Assembly (NCBI RefSeq): GCF_020687165.1
Contig: NZ_JAJEQC010000010.1
From: Hominenteromicrobium mulieris
Lineage (GTDB): Bacteria; Bacillota; Clostridia; Oscillospirales; Acutalibacteraceae
Length of the DNA stretch: 64,000 nucleotides
Strand: one strand, 5' to 3'
A model generated the notes under the pieces. That model was given only the letters and a program-made list of their open reading frames with translations, had not been told where the DNA came from and searched no databases. Shown piece after piece: positions 21,892-31,536 of this stretch (position 1 is its first letter; each line of letters opens with the position of its first letter). Both the position numbers and the translations under genes were made by a program.

Positions 21892-23124
21892 ATGAAAACA
21901 AGATTACTGCGCCCGGAAGAAAACTGGAAATCAAATCTCACCATGGCTGTCGCCTTTGAGGGAGATTACGACCTCGAAAAAGCCAAAGAAAGTGCTGCCC
22001 GTGAGCGCACCGAAGAAGAAAAGAGGGAAGATGCCCGCAACCGATGCTTCTGCACCTTTTTAGACGACGATGAGACCATCTGCGGCGTCGTGAACAGCCG
22101 CGAGTACCTCTGCCGCTTCGACGGCGGCACGTATAAGCTCGGCGGTGTAGGCGGTGTTTCTACATTGCCGCAGTACCGCCGCGGCGGCGTTATCCGCGCT
22201 TGCGTGACGGCCTCTCTCAAAGACATGTACGCAAACGATTTCACGTTCGCTTTTTTGTATCCGTTCAGCATGCAGTATTACCGCAAGTTCGGCTTTGAAG
22301 CCGGTGCGCCGGAATACCGCTGGTCGGTGCCGTTCACAGCGATGAAGCCGCAGGATGTCGGCGGGCACGTCGAGCAGATCTTCCCCGGCGGCGATTTTAC
22401 CCCGCTTCTTACCGTCTATAACACGTTCTATGCAGACCACAACCTCTCCGCCGTCCGCGAAACGTATGATAAAGGTCTCGAAAAAGCGAACCTCTGGAAC
22501 GATAAGCGCTACGTATTCGTCTGGTACAATAACGAAAATCAGCCGCGCGGCCTGATGATTACCCATAAAATCGAAGAAGGCGGCGTCACATATCTTGACT
22601 GCACCCACACGTTCCAAAGCCCCGGCGGTTTCCTCGCGTGCGATGCAGAAGCGTTCAACGGCTTGCTGTTCTTCGCAAAATCCGCTTTCTCGTCGGATTA
22701 CGAGAAGCTTCGCTTTACCGTCCCGTCCGATATGCACTTAGAGCAGCTCATCGGCGAAAACACGCGCACGTTCTGCTCCGTGTTCCCAAACGGCATGCTG
22801 CGCGTTGTCAACGTCGAGCGTGTTTTAGAAAACTGTGCTTGCCGCGGCACAGGGGAGATCACCCTCAGTATCGAAGACGATATCATCACGGAAAATAACG
22901 GCACATGGCGCCTGCACTTTGCCCCCGGCGAGCAAAATAAAGTTGAAAAAACCGATGCCGTACCGGACCTCATCCTCAACATCCGCGCCTTTTCTGCCCT
23001 CATCACCGGCGCCCGCGCCGCCGCCGATATCCCCTGGATGCCTGACGTCCGCCTCCTCCGCCAAGCTCCCACCGTTCCCAACGTCTTCTACCCCAAAAAG
23101 TGCTCCATGATGGATCTGTTCTAA
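21892..23124 (+). CDS. Eis-like GNAT acetyltransferase with SCP2-type domain (410 aa)
   Basis: The N-terminal GNAT fold has the acetyl-CoA loop region GVGGVSTLPQYRRGGVIRA, then a second GNAT-like domain, and the C-terminal ~110 residues fit an SCP2 sterol-carrier fold. This three-part layout is that of the Eis family (enhanced intracellular survival), which acetylates amines including aminoglycosides in some bacteria; the natural substrate here is unknown. The start was set at ATG 21892 because GGAGG precedes it; an earlier TTG at 21859 lies inside the terminator hairpin. Confidence 0.88.
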   Translation: MKTRLLRPEENWKSNLTMAVAFEGDYDLEKAKESAARERTEEEKREDARNRCFCTFLDDDETICGVVNSREYLCRFDGGTYKLGGVGGVSTLPQYRRGGVIRACVTASLKDMYANDFTFAFLYPFSMQYYRKFGFEAGAPEYRWSVPFTAMKPQDVGGHVEQIFPGGDFTPLLTVYNTFYADHNLSAVRETYDKGLEKANLWNDKRYVFVWYNNENQPRGLMITHKIEEGGVTYLDCTHTFQSPGGFLACDAEAFNGLLFFAKSAFSSDYEKLRFTVPSDMHLEQLIGENTRTFCSVFPNGMLRVVNVERVLENCACRGTGEITLSIEDDIITENNGTWRLHFAPGEQNKVEKTDAVPDLILNIRAFSALITGARAAADIPWMPDVRLLRQAPTVPNVFYPKKCSMMDLF

Positions 23125-23222
23125 GCATATTAATTTTATTGTAGGATTATTAGTAACAATTACGAAAAAAAGAAGAGATTATGGGGGGTAATTAGTGCGT
23201 TGCACAGGATTTAAAAAACGAA

Positions 23223-23251
23223 TTGACAATAAGCGTGTCGAATGGTATCAT
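23223..23251 (+). promoter_or_regulatory. Promoter of the polysaccharide cluster
   Basis: TTGACA (23223-23228), 17 bp, TATCAT (23246-23251), leaving a leader of about 45 nt. It is the only good promoter seen before the nine-gene cluster. Confidence 0.78.
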
Positions 23252-23300
23252 TAAAAATGTATAACAATATTTATTAAGAATATAAGGTGCGTGAATATAA

Positions 23301-24680
23301 ATGAATAACAGAAAGTTTGCGCTTTCTATGATCATGAAGTTCTCCATTTTTGCATTGCAATTCGGCTTTTTTGCCATGGTTTTGTTCCAATATTACGGCC
23401 CAAGACTTTTCCGTAGAGCAGATAGCATCGGATATGCGGTCACATTGATTCTCTATGCCATCGTATACGTAGCACTCGGCAATCTTTTCCGTGCGTTTAA
23501 AATTACAGATTATTCCATAGCAGAAACTATTTTTTCGCAGTTCCTGTCCTTTGGCATGGCAGATTTGCTGCTCTATGGCGAATTCTGCATGATTCGCCAT
23601 AATTATGTAAACTTAATTCCCGGCATTCTCACGGTGCTTTGCCAGCTTTTGGCGGCAGCGTGCTGGGCTCTTGTCGGCAAGCGTTTTACCATCGCGTTCG
23701 GCAAGCCGGAAAAGACCCTCGTCATCTCCGGCGCGGATAATGTGAATGAGTTTCTACAAAAATTTGATAAGATTGGTCATATTTTCACCATCGAAAAGGT
23801 CGTTTCTGCGGATATTCTGAAGGGCGACTGGAAAAAAGAAGTCGCTCCCTATCAAGCTGTCATTTTCTATGAGGTTTCCTCTAAAAAGCGTTCAGAGGTG
23901 ATCTGGTACTGCATGCAGAGCCGCAAAAGCCTCTATATCACGCCGCAGCTCAGTGAGATCACCATGGAAGGCTTCGGAGCGCGTCATCTGATCGATACGC
24001 CCATGATGAAATATGAGTACCGAAGCGAGCGTTTCTGGTACAACCTTGTCAAGCGCGTGGTCGATATTCTGCTTTCCCTTACGGCACTTATTCTGCTTTC
24101 CCCGCTGCTTCTTCTTACAGCCTTGGCCATCAAGCTCGAGGATCGCGGCCCTGTGTTCTATAAGCAAAAGCGCTGCACCAAAAACGGCGAGGTTTTTGAA
24201 ATTCTCAAGTTCCGTAGTATGATCGTAGATGCGGAAAAAGGCGGCAAATCCATTCCGTGTCGCTCCGGCGATCCCCGCATCACACGTGTCGGTCGCGTCA
24301 TCCGTAAACTGCGCATCGATGAATTCCCGCAAATTATTAACGTCTTAAAAGGTGATATGTCCATCGTCGGCCCACGCCCGGAGCGCATCGAACACGTGGA
24401 AGAATACACAAAAGAAATCCCCGAGTTTTCCTACCGCCTGCGCGTCAAAGGCGGCCTGACCGGCTATGCCCAAATTTACGGCAAATACAACACGAGCCCC
24501 TACGATAAACTGCGGCTCGACCTTCAGTATATTGAAAAACAGTCAATTTTGCTTGATTTAAAGCTGATTCTGCTGACAATCAAGATCATGTTCGTGCCGG
24601 AATCTACAGAAGGCTTCACAGAAGAGAAGTCTGCTCAGATGACGGAGAAAACCAAGAGTATAAATGAAATTGAAGAATAA
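23301..24680 (+). CDS. Undecaprenyl-phosphate sugar phosphotransferase, cluster initiator (459 aa)
   Basis: This membrane enzyme starts a polysaccharide repeat unit by moving a sugar-1-phosphate onto undecaprenyl phosphate. Four or five N-terminal membrane segments and a CoA-binding-like central region are followed by the Bac_transf catalytic domain: KRVVDILLSLTALILLSPL, YKQKRCTKNGEVFEILKFRS, and the conserved LRIDEFPQIINVLKGDMSIV with GPRPE. This is the PHPT architecture (WbaP/WcaJ type). The sugar cannot be fixed from sequence; galactose or glucose is common. It is the first gene of the cluster. Confidence 0.93.
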   Translation: MNNRKFALSMIMKFSIFALQFGFFAMVLFQYYGPRLFRRADSIGYAVTLILYAIVYVALGNLFRAFKITDYSIAETIFSQFLSFGMADLLLYGEFCMIRHNYVNLIPGILTVLCQLLAAACWALVGKRFTIAFGKPEKTLVISGADNVNEFLQKFDKIGHIFTIEKVVSADILKGDWKKEVAPYQAVIFYEVSSKKRSEVIWYCMQSRKSLYITPQLSEITMEGFGARHLIDTPMMKYEYRSERFWYNLVKRVVDILLSLTALILLSPLLLLTALAIKLEDRGPVFYKQKRCTKNGEVFEILKFRSMIVDAEKGGKSIPCRSGDPRITRVGRVIRKLRIDEFPQIINVLKGDMSIVGPRPERIEHVEEYTKEIPEFSYRLRVKGGLTGYAQIYGKYNTSPYDKLRLDLQYIEKQSILLDLKLILLTIKIMFVPESTEGFTEEKSAQMTEKTKSINEIEE

Positions 24681-24713
24681 ATTCTTGATTTAATAATTGG
24701 AAGGAGAATTAGT

Positions 24714-25820
24714 ATGCGTAAAAAGTATGATTATCTCATTGTAGGCAGCGGCCTTTTCGGTTCCGTATTTGCACACGAAGCTACACTGCGCGGCAAAAAA
24801 TGCCTTGTGCTGGAGCGCCGCGATCACGTTGGCGGCAATATTTATTGCGAAGAGATCGAAGGAGTCACCGTACATCGTTACGGTGCACACATTTTTCATA
24901 CGGCAAATCGCCGCGTATGGAAATATGTAAATGATTTAGCAGAGTTTAATCGTTTCACGAATTCACCAATCGCAAATTATAAAGGCGAAATCTACAACAT
25001 GCCGTTCAATATGAATACGTTCTCGAAGCTTTGGGGTGTTGTAACACCGGACGAAGCACGTGAAAAGATTGAAGCACAGCGCGGCGTCGTAACAGGCGAA
25101 CCCAAAAACCTCGAAGAGCAGGCGATTCGCCTTGTCGGCACGGATATTTACGCTAAGCTCATCAAGGGCTATACGGAAAAGCAATGGGGCAGACCTTGCA
25201 CGGAGCTGCCGGCATTCATCATCAAGCGTCTCCCTGTGCGCTATACGTATGACAATAACTATTTTAACGATCCGTATCAGGGCATCCCAGTAAACGGCTA
25301 TAATGAGATTATTGATAAGCTGCTCGATGGCATTGAAGTGCGCACTGATGTGGATTATCTTGCGAATCGTGCAGCGTATGATGCGCTTGCGGAAAAAGTC
25401 GTTTATACAGGTACGATTGATTCTTATTTTGATTATAAATGCGGTGAGCTTGAGTACAGAAGCCTGCGCTTTGAGACCGAAGTTTTGGATACACCGAATT
25501 ATCAGGGCGTTGCGGTCGTCAACTATACGGACCGTGAAACGCCGTATACGCGCATCATCGAGCACAAGCATTTTGCGTTCGGTCAGCAGGAAAAAACGGT
25601 CATCACGCGCGAATATCCTGCGGTTTGGCAGCAGGGGATGGAAGCATATTACCCTGTCAATAACGAAAAAAACAGCGCGCTTTATCAACAGTATAAGGCA
25701 CTGGCCGATGCCGAACCGAACGTGATCTTCGGCGGCAGATTGGCAGAGTATAAATATTATGATATGGATAAGGTTATTGAGGCAGCGCTTTCGGCTGTGG
25801 AAAAAGAATTTGCGGAGTAA
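24714..25820 (+). CDS. glf: UDP-galactopyranose mutase (368 aa)
   Basis: Glf is a flavoenzyme that converts UDP-galactopyranose to UDP-galactofuranose. The FAD-binding GxGxxG is in YLIVGSGLFGSVFA; ERRDHVGGNIY and HRYGAHIFHT are family hallmarks, with further typical stretches YTEKQWGR and PVRYTYDNNYFND. The length is standard. Its presence predicts galactofuranose in the polymer made by this cluster. Confidence 0.96.
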   Translation: MRKKYDYLIVGSGLFGSVFAHEATLRGKKCLVLERRDHVGGNIYCEEIEGVTVHRYGAHIFHTANRRVWKYVNDLAEFNRFTNSPIANYKGEIYNMPFNMNTFSKLWGVVTPDEAREKIEAQRGVVTGEPKNLEEQAIRLVGTDIYAKLIKGYTEKQWGRPCTELPAFIIKRLPVRYTYDNNYFNDPYQGIPVNGYNEIIDKLLDGIEVRTDVDYLANRAAYDALAEKVVYTGTIDSYFDYKCGELEYRSLRFETEVLDTPNYQGVAVVNYTDRETPYTRIIEHKHFAFGQQEKTVITREYPAVWQQGMEAYYPVNNEKNSALYQQYKALADAEPNVIFGGRLAEYKYYDMDKVIEAALSAVEKEFAE

Positions 25821-25826
25821 GACATT

Positions 25827-26888
25827 ATGATGGAAAATGTAAAAGTCAGCGTGATCATGCCTGTGTATGGTGTAGAAGCTTACGTTGGCAAAGCAATAGA
25901 GAGCATACAAAAACAGACTTATAAAAACTGGGAGTTTTTCTGTGTAGATGACGGTACAAAGGATCGCAGCGGTGAGATTTGTGACGAATATGCAGCAAAA
26001 GATCCACGCATCAAAGTCATTCACAAGGAAAACGGCGGTGCGCCAAGCGCAAGAAATGTCGCAATCGATCAAGCTACCGGAAAGTATTTGTATTTTATGG
26101 ATTCCGATGATTGGGCGGAGTCGACCATGCTGGAAGATATGGTGACGGCAGCAGAGAAGAACAGTTCCCAGTTTGTTGTAACGGGCTTTTATATTGATAC
26201 GTATTACACGGATTCGGAAAAATTTGTGCAGGAGCAGGCGTATAAGGATTGTGTGTATCCCACACAACAGGCGTTCCGTGAGGACGCCCATCACCTGTTT
26301 GATCTGAATTTGTTGTATTCTCCGTGGAATAAGCTCTTTTTGACAGAGTATGTAAAGGGCAACGGTATTTATTTTCCGCAGACCTTCTGGGATGATTTCC
26401 CGTTTATTTTAAGCGTTATCCGCGATGTGGAGCGCGTTACGGTGCTTTCCGGCAAGTATTATCACTTTATCCGCAAGCGTCAGGAAAGTGAGACTGCGCG
26501 TTACAGAAGCGATATGTACGATAAGCGCGAGGAAGAACACGGCTGGATGATTGACCTTTATAAGCACTGGAATATTCATACGCCGGAAACAGAAGAATTC
26601 CTCGCACGCCGTTATTCCGAGCGCCTTATCGGCTGTATCGAAAATGTAACAAACCGCAACTGTACGCTCACCACAAAAGAGAAAAAAGCGAAAATTCGTG
26701 AAATGATTTCTACCCCGACAGCTATGCAGTCTGTAAAGCTCACCAAAGCGCGCTCAGCCTATATGAAGCTCATGCTTGTGCCGCTTAAAATGCACAGCAC
26801 TGGGCTGACGTATCTTGAAGGTCGCATTATTTCCAAGGTAAAGTCCGGTAATACAGAGCTTTTTGCTAAGCTGAAGGCCGGTAGATAA
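25827..26888 (+). CDS. Family 2 glycosyltransferase (353 aa)
   Basis: This GT-A fold transferase begins VSVIMPVYGVEAYVGKAIES and has the nucleotide-binding DDGTKDRS and the metal-binding DSDDW. The N-terminal ~230 residues are catalytic and the C-terminal ~120 are variable and basic. It would add one sugar to the lipid-linked repeat unit. Donor and linkage are unknown. It starts six bases after glf, so the genes are translated together. One of three family 2 transferases in the cluster. Confidence 0.9.
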   Translation: MMENVKVSVIMPVYGVEAYVGKAIESIQKQTYKNWEFFCVDDGTKDRSGEICDEYAAKDPRIKVIHKENGGAPSARNVAIDQATGKYLYFMDSDDWAESTMLEDMVTAAEKNSSQFVVTGFYIDTYYTDSEKFVQEQAYKDCVYPTQQAFREDAHHLFDLNLLYSPWNKLFLTEYVKGNGIYFPQTFWDDFPFILSVIRDVERVTVLSGKYYHFIRKRQESETARYRSDMYDKREEEHGWMIDLYKHWNIHTPETEEFLARRYSERLIGCIENVTNRNCTLTTKEKKAKIREMISTPTAMQSVKLTKARSAYMKLMLVPLKMHSTGLTYLEGRIISKVKSGNTELFAKLKAGR

Positions 26889-26900
26889 CGGAGGCTGTAA

Positions 26901-27977
26901 ATGGATAAGACAACTCCGTTTTTCAGCATCGTGATGCCCGTATACGGCGTTGCGGATTATTTGGAACAAACGCTACAAAGTGTGGCTGCACAGACTTTTG
27001 AAGATTTTGAAGTCATTTTGGTTGATGACTGTTCGCCGGATGATTCTCCGAAAATTTGCGATGCGTGGGTCAAAAAAGACGAGCGTATGACCGTACTGCA
27101 TCTGCCCGAAAACGGCGGCCTCAGCAACGCACGCAACGCCGGTTTCCCGCATGTGCGAGGAGAGTATGTGTTCTTTATGGATTCCGACGACGTGATCGAT
27201 GCGAATCTGCTGGAGCAAGTAAAAGCCTCTTTGGAAGTAAACAGGGCAGACGTTGTTGTTTTCGGACTTTTAGAGCAGTATTATGACCGCGCAGGTGTTT
27301 TAAAGCAGACTTTCCCGGTCGCAGTGGAAAAAACGCTGTATTTGTATACGCCGGAAGACGTGCGCCGTGAGGTTATTCATTTGGAGGAAAAAACGCTGTA
27401 CGGCTATGCGTGGAACAAAGTCTACCGTGTTCAGTCCCTGCGTGAAAGCGGTGTGGTATTTGAAAAGATTACGCTGATTGAGGACATCAAATTCAACGTT
27501 TCTTATTTTGATTCGGTGTGCTCCATGAACGTGTTGAACACAACACCGTATCATTACTTGAAGCGTATAGACGGCAGCCTGACGAATAAATTTTTGCCGG
27601 ATTACTTCACACTCAACGCGGAGCGGGTTTTCTTGGTGCTGGAGCAGTATAAAAACTGGGGCATGTGCACAGAAGAGGTGCGCAGAATTTTAGCCAATAT
27701 CTATGTGCGCTACCTGTTTTCCGCCTTGCAGCGCAACTGTGATAAACGCTCTGCCATGAACCACGCACAGCGCAAAGAATGGCTCAAGCAGCAGTATAAA
27801 ACGCCGTTGTGCAAAGAACTGCTGTCGGCGGTTCAGGCAAGCGGCACGCTTTTCAAGTGCATGGCAAAGGCGCTTTGTGCAGGCAATATCCCGTTGTGCC
27901 TGATGATTGCTCGCAGTATTTTTGCAGTAAAAAGCGCGTTTCCCACGGTCTTTTCGACACTCAAACAACAGCACTGA
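26901..27977 (+). CDS. Family 2 glycosyltransferase (358 aa)
   Basis: It begins FFSIVMPVYGVADYLEQTLQ, with VDDCSPDDS and the metal-binding DSDDV. The C-terminal part keeps the family features (YAWNKVYR, LIEDIKFN). It resembles its upstream neighbour and probably arose by duplication and divergence, each adding a different sugar. GGAGG precedes the ATG. Confidence 0.9.
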   Translation: MDKTTPFFSIVMPVYGVADYLEQTLQSVAAQTFEDFEVILVDDCSPDDSPKICDAWVKKDERMTVLHLPENGGLSNARNAGFPHVRGEYVFFMDSDDVIDANLLEQVKASLEVNRADVVVFGLLEQYYDRAGVLKQTFPVAVEKTLYLYTPEDVRREVIHLEEKTLYGYAWNKVYRVQSLRESGVVFEKITLIEDIKFNVSYFDSVCSMNVLNTTPYHYLKRIDGSLTNKFLPDYFTLNAERVFLVLEQYKNWGMCTEEVRRILANIYVRYLFSALQRNCDKRSAMNHAQRKEWLKQQYKTPLCKELLSAVQASGTLFKCMAKALCAGNIPLCLMIARSIFAVKSAFPTVFSTLKQQH

Positions 27978-28005
27978 CCGAATCTGCTTGTTTTTAGGAG
28001 AAAGT

Positions 28006-29112
28006 ATGGAAGTTCTGATCGGATATATGATAGACGGCAGAAACAGCGGTATTGATAAATATCTTTTGCGTGTTCTGCGTGTCTTTTATGATGCAGGTAT
28101 ACACGCGGACATTCTCACAGGAAAGGATAATGTAGATTTACGTGCCTGCTTAGCGCCGTTTAAAGCAGAAATTCACGAGATTCCCGGATTGATGCACCCG
28201 CAAAAGCAGTATAAAGCGATGCAGAAAATCTTATCTCAAAAAGCTTATGATGCAGCATATTTCAATATTTCAGAGCCGATGCACTGTATTGGTGCCAAAG
28301 CCGCACACGATGCCGGTGTACCGCGCGTGATTTTGCATAGTCACAGCACGTCCCAGGGAGAAAGCAGCATAGTAAAAGCATTTTTGAAGTCTTTCATGAA
28401 TGGCAGAAGCCGCAACAAGCTGCCAAAGTACGCCAATGATTATTACGCCTGTTCCAAAGCCGCAGCAAAATGGCTGTTCCCATCGGAATTGGTTGAACAA
28501 AACAAGGTGAAAATTCTATACAATCCGATCGAAGTAGAGCGCTATGCGTTTGATTCTGCTGTACGCGCAAAAATGCGCAGTGTACTCGGATTTTCGGAGA
28601 AAGACATTGTGCTCGGGCATATCGGTAACTATGTCATGGCTAAAAATAGCGCTTACCTTTTAAAAATCCTGCAAAAAACACGTGAAAAGCTGCCGAATGC
28701 CAAGCTGCTTTTGATTGGTGATGGGCCTGATCGTCTGGCAGTGGAAGCACAGGCAAAAGAAATGCGGCTATTTGAACATATGCAGTTTTTGGGAATTCGT
28801 GACGATGTACCGGCGCTTTTGCAGGCGATGGACGCATTTTTATTGCCGTCACTTTTCGAGGGGTTACCTGTTTCTGCAATCGAAGCACAAGTTGCAGGCT
28901 TGAAAACATTTTTAAGCGACCGTATCACGGATGAAGTAAAGCTCACAGATGATTGTGTTTTTCTTGATATCGAAAACAACGGAGGAACGTGGGCAAATGC
29001 GATCGTAAATGCACAGCCGTGTGTTCATAAGGATGTCCGCTCGTTCCGCGAACAAATTCGTCCGTTTGACTTAGACGCACAAAAAGAGGAGATATTATCC
29101 ATATTGGGTTAG
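28006..29112 (+). CDS. Family 1/4 glycosyltransferase, GT-B fold (368 aa)
   Basis: The C-terminal half has the retaining GT4 layout: LGHIGNYVMAKNSAYLLKIL, then LLLIGDGPDR and the E-x7-E region PSLFEGLPVSAIEAQ. The N-terminal half is a Rossmann acceptor domain. The start at ATG 28006 is preceded by AGGAGAAAG; the frame extends to an upstream TTG that has no ribosome site. EpsF-like proteins of exopolysaccharide clusters are the nearest relatives I can name. Confidence 0.9.
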   Translation: MEVLIGYMIDGRNSGIDKYLLRVLRVFYDAGIHADILTGKDNVDLRACLAPFKAEIHEIPGLMHPQKQYKAMQKILSQKAYDAAYFNISEPMHCIGAKAAHDAGVPRVILHSHSTSQGESSIVKAFLKSFMNGRSRNKLPKYANDYYACSKAAAKWLFPSELVEQNKVKILYNPIEVERYAFDSAVRAKMRSVLGFSEKDIVLGHIGNYVMAKNSAYLLKILQKTREKLPNAKLLLIGDGPDRLAVEAQAKEMRLFEHMQFLGIRDDVPALLQAMDAFLLPSLFEGLPVSAIEAQVAGLKTFLSDRITDEVKLTDDCVFLDIENNGGTWANAIVNAQPCVHKDVRSFREQIRPFDLDAQKEEILSILG

Positions 29113-29126
29113 GGGGAGAAGTTGTT

Positions 29127-30569
29127 ATGAAAAAACTCGCCGACCGCACATTTTGGTGGATTGAACTATTTGCCGGCTTAGGGTTTATGACCGTCGGCTT
29201 CTTTCAGGATTGCTCGCTGACATTCGGTACGGCAATCATTTCTTTAGCATTATGGCCAACACTGTTTTTATCTGCCGCAGCTTGCATATATCGACTTTTA
29301 CACTTTAAGACGTACAGCAAAAGCCGTGGGTTTTGGCTGATTGCAGCACTTTGCGTAACCTATCTGCTTTCAACCTTTTTGAATCGCCGGTATGGTTGGT
29401 ATGAGAATATCCGAACACTCATCATGCAGGGAATCTTATTCTTAATGGTGTATTGCTATAAGGAGAGTCGTTCCGCGGAAGATATAAGAAAGCGGCGCGT
29501 TTGGATTGGATTTTATTTAAGTGTATGTGCTGTACTGACCGTTATGAGCTTTGCTTATATGCTTCTCGGAAAAAATGAGATCTTTTATCCCGAAACACCG
29601 GAAATGCCGCTTTACTATACTGGCTTTTACTGGGGACGCCTCTACGGCGTCTATTGGGATCCGAATATCGGCGCTTTAATGTGTTGCATCTCACTTTTGC
29701 TTGCAATTGGTGTTTTCAGTAAAAATCACAACATCATTTTGCGTATTGCAATGAGCTGTTTAGTGGTGTTAGATGTGATGTATATCACGTTTTCAGATTC
29801 CCGTGCGTGCCATATTGCGTTTGTTGCCGGTGTTATTGTTTTTGCAGTGTATTATATCATGAAAAATTGCCGCAATAAGGTTGTAATTCTGTTTGCCGTA
29901 GTGGCAGTAGCACTTTCTGCTGTGCTGCCGACCGCGATTAAATCCGGTTACAACAGTTTTGCTGTGCAAAAGAGCACAAGCAGCAGTTCCGGCAGTCATA
30001 GCGGTTCGGGAACGTCGAGCAACAGCTCTGGCAAGCATAGTACAGCTACGCAATTGGTGATTCGCCCCAAAGAAACGAACGCGGCAGATATATCAAATCG
30101 CCGTATAGATATTTGGAAAAGCGCAATCGAGATATTTAAAGAAAAACCGGTTTTCGGTGTGGGGCATAACACAGTTTTGGCTTACGTTGAAGCCGAACAG
30201 GAAGACTCCTATTTAATCAATAACGACCACATGCACTTTTCCAGTATGCACAACGCCTTCTTTGATATTTTAGTCGCACAGGGCGCGGTTGGCTTGCTGC
30301 TATATTTAACGTTAGCCGTGTGGTGCATCATTGCCGTATTTAAAAATTGGAAACAGATTTCTATGCAGCTGCAAGGAATCGCACCGGCGTATTTAGCCGT
30401 TTTGGCAGCCATGGTGTGTGCAAGCTGTTTCATGTCTGAAATTTTGTATGTCTGCTCGCCGATGTCCTTCATATTCTGGATGGCCTTAGGTGCATTGATG
30501 CAGACTGTAAAAAAGGAAGAGGGGGAACATTATGCAAAAAGTGCTAAGCGTCTCAGTCGCAGCGTATAA
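29127..30569 (+). CDS. wzy: O-antigen ligase/polymerase family membrane protein, Wzy candidate (480 aa)
   Basis: About ten to twelve membrane helices and a large outward loop (about 295-360) that contains a Ser/Gly-rich stretch SSSSGSHSGSGTSSNSSG and the conserved family region KEKPVFGVGHNTV plus NNDHMHFSSMHNAFFDIL. This pattern is the Wzy_C/O-antigen ligase domain. Next to a flippase it most likely polymerises repeat units at the outer face of the membrane. The last 38 bp overlap the next gene. Confidence 0.85.
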   Translation: MKKLADRTFWWIELFAGLGFMTVGFFQDCSLTFGTAIISLALWPTLFLSAAACIYRLLHFKTYSKSRGFWLIAALCVTYLLSTFLNRRYGWYENIRTLIMQGILFLMVYCYKESRSAEDIRKRRVWIGFYLSVCAVLTVMSFAYMLLGKNEIFYPETPEMPLYYTGFYWGRLYGVYWDPNIGALMCCISLLLAIGVFSKNHNIILRIAMSCLVVLDVMYITFSDSRACHIAFVAGVIVFAVYYIMKNCRNKVVILFAVVAVALSAVLPTAIKSGYNSFAVQKSTSSSSGSHSGSGTSSNSSGKHSTATQLVIRPKETNAADISNRRIDIWKSAIEIFKEKPVFGVGHNTVLAYVEAEQEDSYLINNDHMHFSSMHNAFFDILVAQGAVGLLLYLTLAVWCIIAVFKNWKQISMQLQGIAPAYLAVLAAMVCASCFMSEILYVCSPMSFIFWMALGALMQTVKKEEGEHYAKSAKRLSRSV

Positions 30570-31527
30570 CGTAGAAAAATTTATCGAACAGTGTCTTGAT
30601 TCCTTTATCGATCCTGCAATTTTAGATCGTGTGGAGGTCCTCGTGACCGATGACGGCTCCAAAGACCGCACGTCGGAAATCGTTTCCGCATATGAAAAAA
30701 AATATCCCGGAACATTCCGTTTGATCTCACAAAAAAATGCAGGACCCGGTTCCACTGTAAATAGCGGCATCAAGCACGCTACCGGAAAATATTTTCGTAT
30801 GGTAGACGGTGATGACTGGGTAAACACAGCGCAGATGGGCGCTTTTCTGGATATACTGGAAAAGACAAATGCCGATATGGTCTGTGCGGATCATTGCTGT
30901 GTAGACCATGAAACAGGGCAAAAAAAAGAAGAGAAAACGAACGTTGCTCCGTGTATGGACGTGCCGTTTTCTTCTGTTTGCGATCAACTCACCGTGCCGA
31001 TGCACAATGTGACCTATCGCACGGATATTCTGCAAAAGAATAACATTCATCTTGATAACTGTTTCTATACAGATGCAGAGTACCTTTTGTACCCCATCCC
31101 GTATGTGAAAACAGTCACCGTTGCACCGCAAACAATCTATATGTATCGTGTTTCGCTTTCCACACAGAGCATGAATATCAACAGCTTACAGCGTAACTGT
31201 GCGATGCACGAGTTGGTACTCGGTCACCTTTCCGATGCATATGCGGCGTATGAAAACAGCGGTACGTCAGAACCGAAAATTGCCGCATTCCTGCGCAGAA
31301 ATATCGCCCGAATTGCCGGTATGCAGCTGTTTATTTATCTGACGGCGGAAGATGGCAAAAAAGCAAAACAGGCTGCAAAAGCCATGACGCAGATGCTGAA
31401 AAGCAAGAGCGAAACGCTTTATGCCGAAGTGAATTCGGCAAAAAGCTTCAAGCTCTTGACGTCTTCTGATTTTCTGCTTTTTCCGGTTCTTTCCGCTGCA
31501 AAAAAGCGGGAAGCTGCAAACGGGTGA
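30532..31527 (+). CDS. Family 2 glycosyltransferase (331 aa)
   Basis: It begins LSVSVAAYNVEKFIEQCLDS, with TDDGSKDRT and VDGDDWV, the GT-A nucleotide and metal motifs. This third family 2 enzyme is more distant from the two upstream. The gene starts inside the end of the polymerase gene, so translation is coupled. Donor and linkage are unknown. Confidence 0.9.
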   Translation: MQKVLSVSVAAYNVEKFIEQCLDSFIDPAILDRVEVLVTDDGSKDRTSEIVSAYEKKYPGTFRLISQKNAGPGSTVNSGIKHATGKYFRMVDGDDWVNTAQMGAFLDILEKTNADMVCADHCCVDHETGQKKEEKTNVAPCMDVPFSSVCDQLTVPMHNVTYRTDILQKNNIHLDNCFYTDAEYLLYPIPYVKTVTVAPQTIYMYRVSLSTQSMNINSLQRNCAMHELVLGHLSDAYAAYENSGTSEPKIAAFLRRNIARIAGMQLFIYLTAEDGKKAKQAAKAMTQMLKSKSETLYAEVNSAKSFKLLTSSDFLLFPVLSAAKKREAANG

Positions 31528-31536
31528 GCGGCAGAT

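Noticed and set aside
24963..26294. Minus-strand open frame of 443 codons opposite glf and a glycosyltransferase
   Set aside because: Both plus-strand genes have strong motifs; the minus product is Ile/Arg/His-rich and spans two genes.
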